42,110 bases of DNA. It comes from RUG11237 sp964450185. Lineage in GTDB: Bacteria; Bacillota; Clostridia; Lachnospirales; Lachnospiraceae. A program made the translations under genes and the position numbers. The DNA is taken from NCBI GenBank assembly GCA_964450185.1, contig CAYVCL010000014.1, forward strand, positions 1 through 42,110. The letters run 5' to 3'. Shown here in pieces: positions 24,826 to 32,892 of this stretch (positions within the stretch are counted from its first letter, which is position 1; each line of letters opens with the position of its first letter). The notes under the pieces were generated by a model that saw only the letters and a list, made by a program, of their open reading frames with translations, was not told the origin of the DNA and did not search any database.

Positions 24826-25914
24826 ATGTTAAAAGATTTCACTTTATCAATTATCATAGAGCCATTGCTATCATGGTTCTCTGCAAATGCAAGAGTCCTG
24901 CCATGGCGTGAAGAACCCACTCCATACCGTGTATGGGTTTCCGAAATTATGTTGCAGCAGACCAGAGTGGAAGCTGTAAAACCATATTTTGAACGTTTTA
25001 CAACAAGTCTGCCGGATATTCAAAGCCTTGCTGAATGTGAAGAAGAGAAGTTATTAAAACTCTGGGAGGGGTTAGGCTATTATAACCGTGTGCGGAACAT
25101 GCAGATTGCTGCCCAAACCATAATGACAGATTACGATGGAAAACTTCCGGATGATTATCAGGAACTTATGAAGCTAAAAGGCATCGGGCATTACACTGCC
25201 GGTGCCATTGCATCCATCGCTTACGGCAAACCGGTTCCGGCAGTAGATGGTAATGTATTAAGAGTTATTACCAGAGTAACTGCAGATAACTCTGACATTA
25301 TGAAAGATTCTGTAAAACGCCAAATAGAACAAGCATTGGCTGAGATTATGCCAAAAGAACATGCCAGCGCCTTTAATCAGGCGTTGATGGAATTGGGGGC
25401 TAAAATATGCATTCCAAATGGAGAACCCTTGTGCCATCAATGTCCGTGGGCAGAATTTTGTGAGGCAAAAAAGCAAAATATCTGGAAAGAACTTCCAGCA
25501 AAAAAGAAAACCGCAAAACGAAAGATAGAAGAGAGAACTGTTTTTGTTATCCGCAAAGAAGACACAATTGTGTTAAACAAGCGTCCTAAAAAGGGACTTC
25601 TTGCAGGGCTATATGAATTTCCTAACGTTACCGGTTATTTGACAGAAGAGGAAGCCTTACATTGGATTAAAGAGCAAAAATTGCTGCCTTTAAAAATACT
25701 GCCTTTACAGGATGCAAAACATATTTTTTCTCATATAGAATGGCACATGAAGGGGTATATGGTATGGATTGATGAATTGGCAGAGGAAAACAGTGATTTT
25801 CTGTTCATCGAATTGGAAGAATCCCAGCAAAATTATCCAATACCGGCAGCATTTTCAGCTTACACAAAATATATGAATATGAAACTGGGAAATGAACGGT
25901 TTGAAAAACAATAA
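24826..25914 (+). CDS. mutY: Adenine DNA glycosylase MutY
   Basis: Removes adenine mispaired with 8-oxoguanine, preventing G:C to T:A changes. The 362-residue enzyme has the HhH-GPD fold. Catalytic residues are E40 in SEIMLQQTRV and D141 in PAVDGNVLRV; the hairpin is LKGIGHYTAGAI. The iron-sulfur cluster loop is C195-x7-C203-x2-C206-x5-C212. A C-terminal NUDIX-like domain (VLNKRPKKGLLAGLYEFPNV) recognises the 8-oxoG. A GAAGGAG site precedes ATG 24826. The O-antigen-ligase-like gene follows after 12 bp. Confidence 0.95.
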   Translation: MLKDFTLSIIIEPLLSWFSANARVLPWREEPTPYRVWVSEIMLQQTRVEAVKPYFERFTTSLPDIQSLAECEEEKLLKLWEGLGYYNRVRNMQIAAQTIMTDYDGKLPDDYQELMKLKGIGHYTAGAIASIAYGKPVPAVDGNVLRVITRVTADNSDIMKDSVKRQIEQALAEIMPKEHASAFNQALMELGAKICIPNGEPLCHQCPWAEFCEAKKQNIWKELPAKKKTAKRKIEERTVFVIRKEDTIVLNKRPKKGLLAGLYEFPNVTGYLTEEEALHWIKEQKLLPLKILPLQDAKHIFSHIEWHMKGYMVWIDELAEENSDFLFIELEESQQNYPIPAAFSAYTKYMNMKLGNERFEKQ

Positions 25915-25926
25915 GGGGGAAGTAGT

Positions 25927-27702
25927 GTGAAAAAACAAAAGAAAAAAGAGTCCTTTCAGGATTTATTGCTACCACTGATTATCATAATGGCGTTCCTGCC
26001 ATTTGTAGTGTATCTTGCCATGTATAACTGTGGCTTAAGCTCGGAACTTTGGTATGGTGACAACGATATTATAGGGGATATTTATTGCTATTATAAAAGC
26101 AGAATATTTGTCATTGTTTCCATGATTAGTGGATTTATTATCTTGTTCAGGATATTGCTGTATAAGGGAATACAAAAGCCTTGGAAACCTTTGTTACTAT
26201 TAGGAGGATACTTCCTGCTGGCAGTGATTAGTACCATTTGTTCCCTTGACCTGAAGGATTCCCTTGTGGGCTCTCTCTATCATTTTGAAAGCATTTTTGT
26301 ACTCATGGGTTATATTATTATCCTTATTTATGCTTATATATTCGTAAATACTGAACAAGATATTCGACTGCTGGATAAATTTTTTACCGGTTCTGTGATA
26401 CTTCTTGCAATTCTGGGAATATTTCAGGCTTTAAATATGGATATCTTTGACTGGGAACCGTTTATTCGCTTGATTTCTCCGAAAGAATGGGAGGATTATG
26501 CGTTAACTAATATGGAGGATGCATTTAGCGGAAATAATGTATCACTTACATTATTTAATCCAAACAATGCAGGACAGTATTTAGCCATGATTTTGCCTTT
26601 TTTCATTTTTAAGGCACTCTATCAGGAGAAAACGGCCAAACGCATTTTTTATGGAATTTTATCAGCCATTTTACTTATATTGGTGTGGTTTACTTATTCC
26701 AGAGGAGTATTATTAGCTGTTCTTATTGAATTTATCATTGGTTTTATTATTGTTTTATCAAAAAACTCACAAAAATCCCATGAATTTTTCAAAAAAACAG
26801 GACTTTTGATGTTATGTTGTGTTATAATTTTTCTTATAGTAGACGGAACGCAGAATTTCAAATTTCTTAATAGATTGCATGATGAAAAAAGCTATTCACA
26901 ATTAGATGAAATTACCACAGAAGAAGATGGAATTCAAATAATCTATGGCGGTCATACGCTAAAGATAAGTTTCGCTTCCAGTGAGAATGAACTATTGATT
27001 CAGATGGATGAACAAGACATTACATCCTTTTATGATGCAGCTACTGGAAATATATCTTATTCCGGGTTGGAAGAAATAAAACTTCTGCCTATGGAGTTAG
27101 AAGATAAAACTCTCCTCATAATGATTGAAGAGTTGTCTTTTTCTTTTATATATCAGGATGGACAATATTGGTATTGTAACGATGTTGGCAAACAGGATCA
27201 GTTGGTGTCTATTGAAGCCGTTGATTTTCACGGTTTAGAAACCAAAGGTTCCGGAAGAATTTACATATGGTCTAGAACATTACCATTATTAAAGAAATAC
27301 TTTTTTGTCGGCAGTGGACCGGACACCTTTTACCGGGCATTTCCTCAGAATGATTATGTAGGAAAGGAAATGTATGGGGATACTTCCGCAAGAATAATTG
27401 AAAAAGCACACAATGGCTATTTAATGACAGCAGTCCAGACAGGTGTGGTTTCATTGATTCTTTTACTCATTTTTTATGGCTGGTATGTAAAAACCTTTTT
27501 CCGTCGCGTAAAATATATGAATTTTACATCTGCAAAGGGTGTTTTGGGGATATCATTTTTTGTAGGAACAACCGGATATATGGTCAGCAGTTTATTTTAT
27601 GACTCATCATTACAGTGTACACCATTGTTTTGTATCTTTGTGGGGATTAGTATGGCAATTATGCTAGCGGATACAACAATGGAATCTGGCGATTTAAAAT
27701 AA
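25927..27702 (+). CDS. O-antigen ligase/polymerase-like membrane protein (Wzy_C family)
   Basis: A 591-residue polytopic protein with about 10-12 membrane spans. A Wzy_C/O-antigen-ligase core lies around LFNPNNAGQYLAMILPFFIF and VWFTYSRGVLLAVL, with a later loop GRIYIWSRTLPLLKKYFFVG and GSGPDTF. Between spans, residues about 310-440 form a hydrophilic beta-rich domain outside the membrane. In Gram-positives such proteins are thought to polymerise or ligate surface polysaccharides; the glycan here is unknown, since no glycosyltransferase cluster is near. The start is GTG 25927 after AAGGGGGAAGTA. Probably cotranscribed with mutY. Confidence 0.75.
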   Translation: MKKQKKKESFQDLLLPLIIIMAFLPFVVYLAMYNCGLSSELWYGDNDIIGDIYCYYKSRIFVIVSMISGFIILFRILLYKGIQKPWKPLLLLGGYFLLAVISTICSLDLKDSLVGSLYHFESIFVLMGYIIILIYAYIFVNTEQDIRLLDKFFTGSVILLAILGIFQALNMDIFDWEPFIRLISPKEWEDYALTNMEDAFSGNNVSLTLFNPNNAGQYLAMILPFFIFKALYQEKTAKRIFYGILSAILLILVWFTYSRGVLLAVLIEFIIGFIIVLSKNSQKSHEFFKKTGLLMLCCVIIFLIVDGTQNFKFLNRLHDEKSYSQLDEITTEEDGIQIIYGGHTLKISFASSENELLIQMDEQDITSFYDAATGNISYSGLEEIKLLPMELEDKTLLIMIEELSFSFIYQDGQYWYCNDVGKQDQLVSIEAVDFHGLETKGSGRIYIWSRTLPLLKKYFFVGSGPDTFYRAFPQNDYVGKEMYGDTSARIIEKAHNGYLMTAVQTGVVSLILLLIFYGWYVKTFFRRVKYMNFTSAKGVLGISFFVGTTGYMVSSLFYDSSLQCTPLFCIFVGISMAIMLADTTMESGDLK

Positions 27703-27719
27703 TGGTTTTTTCCATTATT
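27698..27719. terminator. Hairpin after the O-antigen-ligase-like gene
   Basis: AATAATGG (27698-27705) and CCATTATT (27712-27719) pair around a T6 loop, overlapping the stop codon. The tail after it is only CTAAAT, so it may be a weak terminator. Confidence 0.5.
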
Positions 27720-27763
27720 CTAAATAGAAACTATATAATACTTTAAGAAAAGGAGGGGGTTCT

Positions 27764-28879
27764 ATGAATCTCAAAAAAAGAATCGCAGTGTTTTTGTGCT
27801 TGCTTTTAGTACTTCCAACACTGTTGCAAAGTCTTCCGGGGCTTACCTTGGAAGCAAATGCCGCCAGCAGTAACCGCTTAAACACCAGCCTGTCATGGTC
27901 GGTGTACACCCGAATTGGAGAAGAAAATTCTTCTTACATGGGAACTCAGGAACTTATTTTAGAAGTTGGACAGGAAATTGATTTTTCATCCTATTTTTAT
28001 TGGTATAATTCATCCAATTATAGCAGTAAAAATTTAAGCCAAGTAAGTGGGGAAACCTATTCTTCTTCCAGTAAAAGTGTTGCCAGTATTACGAAAGCAG
28101 GTGTGCTTACTGCCAAAAAACAGGGTAGTACCACTATTACCGTGAAATACAAAAATCAGGGTATCAAAGTTAACATCAAAGTAACTGCAAAAAAATATAC
28201 CCAAAACAAAAAGATAGCATCCTTAAATTCAGCTATTGAAAAAACTTGGAAAAAATATGGAAAGAAAACCATTACAGCCAAAAACGTAACCGCATTATAC
28301 AATGAAATGGTTAAAATCAAAAAAACAGCTCTGGAATGTAATAAAATCCTTAACAGCACCAGTAGCTATCCTACGATTTTATCAAGCACTGTTTACATAC
28401 AAGAAGATTACAGCTACCATGTTTTGATAAATTATGGTTACTATAATCAGTTGAGTCAAAAACTGTATGGTTTTACCTCAAGTAAAAAGAACAGTGTTAT
28501 TGCAACTATCAGTACCAAAAATCTTACTGCTAAATCCGTTAAAGTAAGTGGCAAAAATCTTACCGTTAATTTAAACAAAAAGCTTACTACAGCTCATTTA
28601 GTAACCGTAGCTGCATATGGTACCGCTGACAGTCAAATTACCTCAAAATCAGGATTAACCATAAATTATTCTATCTACAAAGGTAAAAATTTGAAGGTGA
28701 CTACTTTTGAAACTAAGGGCAAAGAAGTGATGACTGGTACCGTTACCTTAAAACCGGGCAGCAAAACCATTGCTGTAAAAATGAAAAAGAAACTGGCAAA
28801 AGGCAACTATTATGTGGCATTTTACAATAATTACAAAGGCTATGCGTTGTCTTGCTCTAAAGCATTTAAAGTAAAATAA
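27764..28879 (+). CDS. Secreted protein with BIG2 (bacterial Ig-like) domain
   Basis: The 371-residue protein has a signal peptide (FLCLLLVLPTLLQSLPGL, probable cleavage near ANA-A). One BIG2 domain follows at about residues 60-142: SKSVASITKAGVLTAKKQ, GSTTITVKYK. The rest is Lys/Ser/Thr-rich with beta-like repeats around GTVTLKPGSKTIAVKMKKK. No LPXTG, SLH or choline-binding anchor is seen. BIG2 domains are common in Clostridial surface proteins, but function is not predictable; the high lysine content could favour binding to anionic wall polymers. AGGAGGGGG precedes the ATG. Confidence 0.75.
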   Translation: MNLKKRIAVFLCLLLVLPTLLQSLPGLTLEANAASSNRLNTSLSWSVYTRIGEENSSYMGTQELILEVGQEIDFSSYFYWYNSSNYSSKNLSQVSGETYSSSSKSVASITKAGVLTAKKQGSTTITVKYKNQGIKVNIKVTAKKYTQNKKIASLNSAIEKTWKKYGKKTITAKNVTALYNEMVKIKKTALECNKILNSTSSYPTILSSTVYIQEDYSYHVLINYGYYNQLSQKLYGFTSSKKNSVIATISTKNLTAKSVKVSGKNLTVNLNKKLTTAHLVTVAAYGTADSQITSKSGLTINYSIYKGKNLKVTTFETKGKEVMTGTVTLKPGSKTIAVKMKKKLAKGNYYVAFYNNYKGYALSCSKAFKVK

Positions 28880-28893
28880 CTTCATAGAAACTA

Positions 28894-28922
28894 TTGACTT
28901 TCCCAAAAAGAAGTGGTAATCT
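28894..28922 (+). promoter_or_regulatory. Promoter of the leuA T-box leader
   Basis: TTGACT (28894-28899), 17 bp, TAATCT (28917-28922), placing the start of the leader near 28929. Confidence 0.6.
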
Positions 28923-28928
28923 ATACAA

Positions 28929-29220
28929 GAATTAAAAAACAAAAGGCAACGAAAAGGAATAGTAAATTATAATTTGATTTCAGAAAGCTGTTGGTTGATG
29001 CGAAACAGTAGAGAATTATCTTTGAACTCGCCTTGGAGCCGCTGCCCCAAATGCTTGCAAAGTAGGCGCAGACGGATGCCCACCGTTACAGGGGAAAGAT
29101 ATGTTGGAGAATCATACTTTAAACGTATCTAATGAGTGTGTGATTTATCACAAATTGAAGTGGTACCGCGTAGGGATTATACCTTCGTCTTCGAGAAAAT
29201 GGAAGACGAAGGTTTTTTTT
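28929..29220 (+). ncRNA. T-box leader (tRNA-Leu sensing) upstream of leuA
   Basis: The leader shows the stem I landmarks. The candidate specifier loop is GAACTCGCC with codon CTC at 29027-29029 (leucine), followed by CTTGGAGCC. The T-box sequence TGGTACCGCG is at 29161-29170. An 11-bp intrinsic terminator follows (CCTTCGTCTTC 29182-29192 / GAAGACGAAGG 29202-29212) with eight T's. The bulge TGGT would pair with an ACCA acceptor end, which fits the A73 discriminator of tRNA-Leu. Known mechanism: uncharged tRNA stabilises the antiterminator and lets leuA be transcribed. Confidence 0.93.
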
Positions 29221-29247
29221 GTGGACAATGAGTCAGGAGGAATAGCT

Positions 29248-30906
29248 ATGAAAAATTTTGAAAAGTATACCAGAAGTTATTTTTTACCACCAGAACCATG
29301 CTTTGAGTGGACAAAAAAAGACTATATTGAAAAAGCACCAATTTGGTGTAGTGTAGATTTACGAGATGGAAATCAGGCATTGATTGTACCAATGAGCTTA
29401 GAAGAAAAAATCGAATTCTTCAAATTATTAGTAGACATCGGTTTTAAAGAAATCGAAATTGGTTTCCCAGCTGCTTCTGAAACAGAATACGAATTTGCCA
29501 GAGCCTTAATCGAACAGAACTTAATTCCGGATGATGTAACCATTCAGGTATTAACTCAGGCGAGAGAACACATTATCAAGAAAACATTTGAAGCTTTAAA
29601 GGGATGCAAACGTGCAGTGGTACATTTATATAATTCCACTTCCGTAGCTCAGAGAGAACAGGTGTTCAAGAAATCCAAAGAAGAAATTTTAAAAATTGCC
29701 GTAGATGGTGCGAAAATGTTAAAAGATTTAGCAGCAGAAACAGAAGGCAACTTCTTATTTGAATACAGTCCGGAAAGCTTCCACGGAACAGAAGTAGAAT
29801 ATGCATTAGAAGTTTGTAACGCTGTATTAGATGTTTGGCAGCCAACACCGGATAAAAAGGTTATTATCAACCTTCCGGCAACAGTAGAAACAGCAATGCC
29901 ACATATCTATGCAAGCCAGATTGAATACATGTCAACACATATGAAATACAGAGAAAATGTAATCATCTCTTTACATCCACATAATGATAGAGCCTGTGGT
30001 GTAGCAGATGCAGAATTAGGTGTATTAGCCGGTGCTGACAGAATCGAAGGAACATTATTCGGAAACGGAGAACGTACCGGTAACGTAGATATTATTGCAT
30101 TAGCAATGAACATGTATTCCTATGGAGTTGACCCGGAATTAGACTTCTCTGATATGCCAAAGATTTGTGAATTATACGAACGTGTTACACAGATGCCTGT
30201 AAATCCACGTAATCCATACAGTGGAGCATTAGTATTTGCAGCATTTTCCGGAAGCCATCAGGATGCTATCGCAAAAGGTATGCAGTGGAAAAATGATTTT
30301 GATCCGGAACACTGGACCGTACCATACTTACCGATTGATCCACAGGATGTAGGCAGAAGCTACGATGCAGATGTAATTCGAATCAACAGCCAGTCCGGTA
30401 AGGGTGGTGTAGGATATATCTTAGAGCAGAAATATGGTTTACATTTACCTGCAAAATTCCGTGAAGCTATGGGATACGCTGCGAAGAATGTATCTGACCA
30501 CAGCCACAAGGAATTATCTGCAAACGAAATTTATGATATTTTCTTACATACCTTTGTAGATGTAAAAGAACCAATGGATATTACTGAATGTCATTTTAAA
30601 CAGGAAAACGGCATTACAGCTACTGTTTCCAGTATTAAAAATGGAGAAAAATCAGAAACCATTGCTGTGGGTAACGGTCGTTTGGATGCTGTCAGCAACG
30701 CTTTAAAACAGTGCTATGGCTACGAATACAAAATTGCAACCTATCAGGAACATGCATTAGAACAGGGTTCTGATTCCAAAGCTATTGCATATGTGGGAAT
30801 TAATTACGGTGACGGACAGACAGCCTGGGGCAGCAGTATAGATGCAGATATTATCAGAGCATCCATTGATGCATTGGTAACTGCTATCAATAATGCATTT
30901 CACTAG
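29248..30906 (+). CDS. leuA: 2-isopropylmalate synthase (LeuA type 2)
   Basis: First committed step of leucine synthesis: acetyl-CoA plus 2-oxoisovalerate to 2-isopropylmalate. The 552-residue product is of the longer type 2 class, starting NFEKYTRSYFLPPEPCFEW. The HMGL-like barrel has DLRDGNQAL (metal-binding Asp), LHPHNDRACGVA (metal-binding His) and GNGERTGNVD. The C-terminal LeuA dimer/allosteric domain (from about 440) normally gives leucine feedback inhibition. ATG 29248 with CAGGAGG is preferred; an in-frame ATG at 29101 lies inside the T-box RNA and is rejected. No leuB, leuC or leuD is present in the window. Confidence 0.95.
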   Translation: MKNFEKYTRSYFLPPEPCFEWTKKDYIEKAPIWCSVDLRDGNQALIVPMSLEEKIEFFKLLVDIGFKEIEIGFPAASETEYEFARALIEQNLIPDDVTIQVLTQAREHIIKKTFEALKGCKRAVVHLYNSTSVAQREQVFKKSKEEILKIAVDGAKMLKDLAAETEGNFLFEYSPESFHGTEVEYALEVCNAVLDVWQPTPDKKVIINLPATVETAMPHIYASQIEYMSTHMKYRENVIISLHPHNDRACGVADAELGVLAGADRIEGTLFGNGERTGNVDIIALAMNMYSYGVDPELDFSDMPKICELYERVTQMPVNPRNPYSGALVFAAFSGSHQDAIAKGMQWKNDFDPEHWTVPYLPIDPQDVGRSYDADVIRINSQSGKGGVGYILEQKYGLHLPAKFREAMGYAAKNVSDHSHKELSANEIYDIFLHTFVDVKEPMDITECHFKQENGITATVSSIKNGEKSETIAVGNGRLDAVSNALKQCYGYEYKIATYQEHALEQGSDSKAIAYVGINYGDGQTAWGSSIDADIIRASIDALVTAINNAFH

Positions 30907-31002
30907 TTATAAACCTGATTCGTTTTCTTGCACAAAGAAATAAGAAATTTTAGATTTTTTTTAGGAATTATTCATAAAAATTAAAAAACTATAAAGACCT
31001 CC

Positions 31003-31031
31003 TTGAAAAATGTCGAAATTAGGACTATGAT
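31003..31031 (+). promoter_or_regulatory. Promoter of sulP with a Spo0A-box-like spacer
   Basis: TTGAAA (31003-31008), 17 bp, TATGAT (31026-31031). The spacer holds TGTCGAA (31011-31017), an exact core Spo0A box. AAGACCTCCT, overlapping the -35 region from 30995, is the reverse complement of the ribosome binding site region AGGAGGTCTT (31083-31092). Confidence 0.6.
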
Positions 31032-31099
31032 AAAAAATTGTCAAACACTTTTTTATTATAAACTATGAGTTGACATACTTCAGGAGGTCTTAAATAATC

Positions 31100-32788
31100 A
31101 TGGAAAAACTAAAGCCAAAATTGTTTTCTGTTATGAAAACATATTCCAAAGAGCAGTTTATTAAAGACGTGATTGCAGGTATTATCGTTGCAATTATTGC
31201 ATTGCCTTTATCTATTGCCCTTGCCCTTGCATCTGGTGTAAATCCGGAGAGAGGTATTTATACTGCCATTGTAGCAGGATTTGTAATTTCATTCTTAGGT
31301 GGAAGCCGTGTACAGATATCCGGTCCTACCGCAGCATTTGCATCTATCGTAGCCGGAATCGTGGCACGAAACGGTATGGATGGATTGATTGTGGCAACTA
31401 TTTTAGCAGGTATCATGCTGATTATTATGGGTATCTGCCGTTTTGGTAGTCTGATTAAGTACATTCCTTATACCATTACAACAGGATTTACTTCCGGTAT
31501 TGCCATTACCATCGCAATCGGTCAGGTAAAAGACTTTTTAGGCTTAACCATCGAAAGTTCACCGATTGAAACCTTAGAAAAAGCAGAAGCAGCAATCAAA
31601 GCACTTCCAACCATTAACTGGTATGCGTTTTTAGTAGGTGCTGTTTCTCTTGCCATTTTAATTTTATGGCCAAAGCTTACAGAAAAATTGCCAAAATCCA
31701 AGATTTCAAAAGTATTGGCAACCATTCCACCATCACTGATTGTAGTAATTGTTTCCGTACTTATGGTTTCCCTTGGAAATCTTCCGGTAAACACCATTGG
31801 AAGTTTATATGAAATTTCCAATAAATTACCTACACCACAGATTCCACAGGCAGATTTTGCCATGGTAAAAAGCGTAATGTCTGATGCCTTTACCATCGCA
31901 ATCCTTGCAGGAATTGAATCTTTATTATCTTGTGTGGTATCTGATGGTATGATTGGTTCCAGACACCGTTCCAATATGGAATTGGTAGCACAGGGTGCCG
32001 GAAACGTTGCATCTGCATTGTTCGGTGGTATTCCTGCCACAGGAGCTATCGCAAGAACTGCAGCGAATGTAAAAAATGGTGGACGTACACCAATCGCCGG
32101 TATGGTTCATGCAATCACACTGGTACTGGTATTAGTAGTATTGATGCCATACGCAGCTTTAATTCCAATGCCTGCCATTGCAGCAATTCTTTTCATGGTA
32201 GCTTACAACATGAGCGAATGGAGAGCTTTTGTAGATTTAATTAAAACAGCGCCAAAGAGCGATATCATCGTTTTAGTTACTACCTTTATTTTAACAGTGG
32301 TATTTGACTTGGTAGTGGCAATCGAAATCGGTGTTGTATTAGCAGCAATTCTCTTTATGAAGCGTATGAGTGATGTTGCGGATGTGCATGGATGGAAATA
32401 CGTTGGAAATAACGATGCTTTTGATGAAGAAGTAGACCCGGACAGCATTAATTTAAGAAAAGTTCCGGAAAATACTCTTGTATACGAATTATCCGGTCCA
32501 ATGTTCTTTGCCGCAGCAGATAAATTCCTTCAGATTGGAATTGAGCCAGGGAAAAACGTAATCATTCTTCGAATGAGAAGCGTTCCTGCCATGGACGTTA
32601 CTGCATTAAACTCTCTTGAGAAATTTTATGCAAAATGTCAGAAGAGTAATATTACATTGCTTCTTTCCCACGTGGAAGAACAGCCTTATAATATGATGAA
32701 ACATGCAGGCTTTGTGGATATGGTCGGCGAAGATAACTTCTGTGCCCACATTGATGATGCATTATCAAAAGCAGAAAGCTTGAAATAA
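31100..32788 (+). CDS. SulP-family anion transporter with STAS domain
   Basis: A 562-residue SLC26/SulP membrane transporter. Bacterial members carry bicarbonate, sulfate or dicarboxylates, usually by symport or exchange. The N-terminal transport core has ALPLSIALALASGVNPERGI, GGSRVQISGPTAAFA and GMIGSRHRSNMELVAQGAGN. A cytoplasmic STAS domain occupies about residues 450-560 (LVYELSGPMFFAAADKF, VPAMDVTALNSLE). Substrate cannot be told from the motifs. AGGAGG precedes ATG 31100. The gene is monocistronic with a promoter that may respond to Spo0A. Confidence 0.92.
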   Translation: MEKLKPKLFSVMKTYSKEQFIKDVIAGIIVAIIALPLSIALALASGVNPERGIYTAIVAGFVISFLGGSRVQISGPTAAFASIVAGIVARNGMDGLIVATILAGIMLIIMGICRFGSLIKYIPYTITTGFTSGIAITIAIGQVKDFLGLTIESSPIETLEKAEAAIKALPTINWYAFLVGAVSLAILILWPKLTEKLPKSKISKVLATIPPSLIVVIVSVLMVSLGNLPVNTIGSLYEISNKLPTPQIPQADFAMVKSVMSDAFTIAILAGIESLLSCVVSDGMIGSRHRSNMELVAQGAGNVASALFGGIPATGAIARTAANVKNGGRTPIAGMVHAITLVLVLVVLMPYAALIPMPAIAAILFMVAYNMSEWRAFVDLIKTAPKSDIIVLVTTFILTVVFDLVVAIEIGVVLAAILFMKRMSDVADVHGWKYVGNNDAFDEEVDPDSINLRKVPENTLVYELSGPMFFAAADKFLQIGIEPGKNVIILRMRSVPAMDVTALNSLEKFYAKCQKSNITLLLSHVEEQPYNMMKHAGFVDMVGEDNFCAHIDDALSKAESLK

Positions 32789-32808
32789 AAATTTATAAAT
32801 GATATACT
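32780..32808 (+). promoter_or_regulatory. Promoter of mutS overlapping the sulP stop codon
   Basis: TTGAAA (32780-32785, the last sense codons of sulP), 17 bp, TATACT (32803-32808). The hairpin at 32809 starts right after the -10. Confidence 0.6.
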
Positions 32809-32849
32809 ATGGACGGTGTGCCTTGCTTTTAGGCATCATCGTCCATTTT
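32809..32849 (+). terminator. Hairpin between sulP and mutS
   Basis: ATGGACG (32809-32815) pairs with CGTCCAT (32840-32846), with an inner TGCCT/AGGCA stem and a TTTT tail. It fits a terminator for sulP. It also lies at the expected start point of transcripts from the promoter at 32780, so it may fold at the 5' end of the mutS mRNA. Confidence 0.65.
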
Positions 32850-32892
32850 GAATTTAATCAAAAGAAATATAAATAGAAGCGAGGAAAAATAA

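Noticed and set aside
29101..29247. N-terminal extension of leuA from ATG 29101
   Set aside because: It would translate the T-box RNA and its terminator. The ATG at 29248 has an AGGAGG site and gives the normal LeuA start.
30907..30960. Rho-independent terminator after leuA
   Set aside because: A short TTCTT/AAGAA pairing exists before a T-rich stretch, but the stem is too short and AT-rich to call.
24704..31017. Firm assignment of the two TGTCGAA heptamers as Spo0A operators
   Set aside because: A heptamer is expected about five times by chance on both strands of 42 kb, so the sites are reported only as suggestions.
31522..32040. 172-codon open frame on the minus strand inside sulP
   Set aside because: Antisense shadow of a strongly conserved transporter; no ribosome binding site or recognisable domain.
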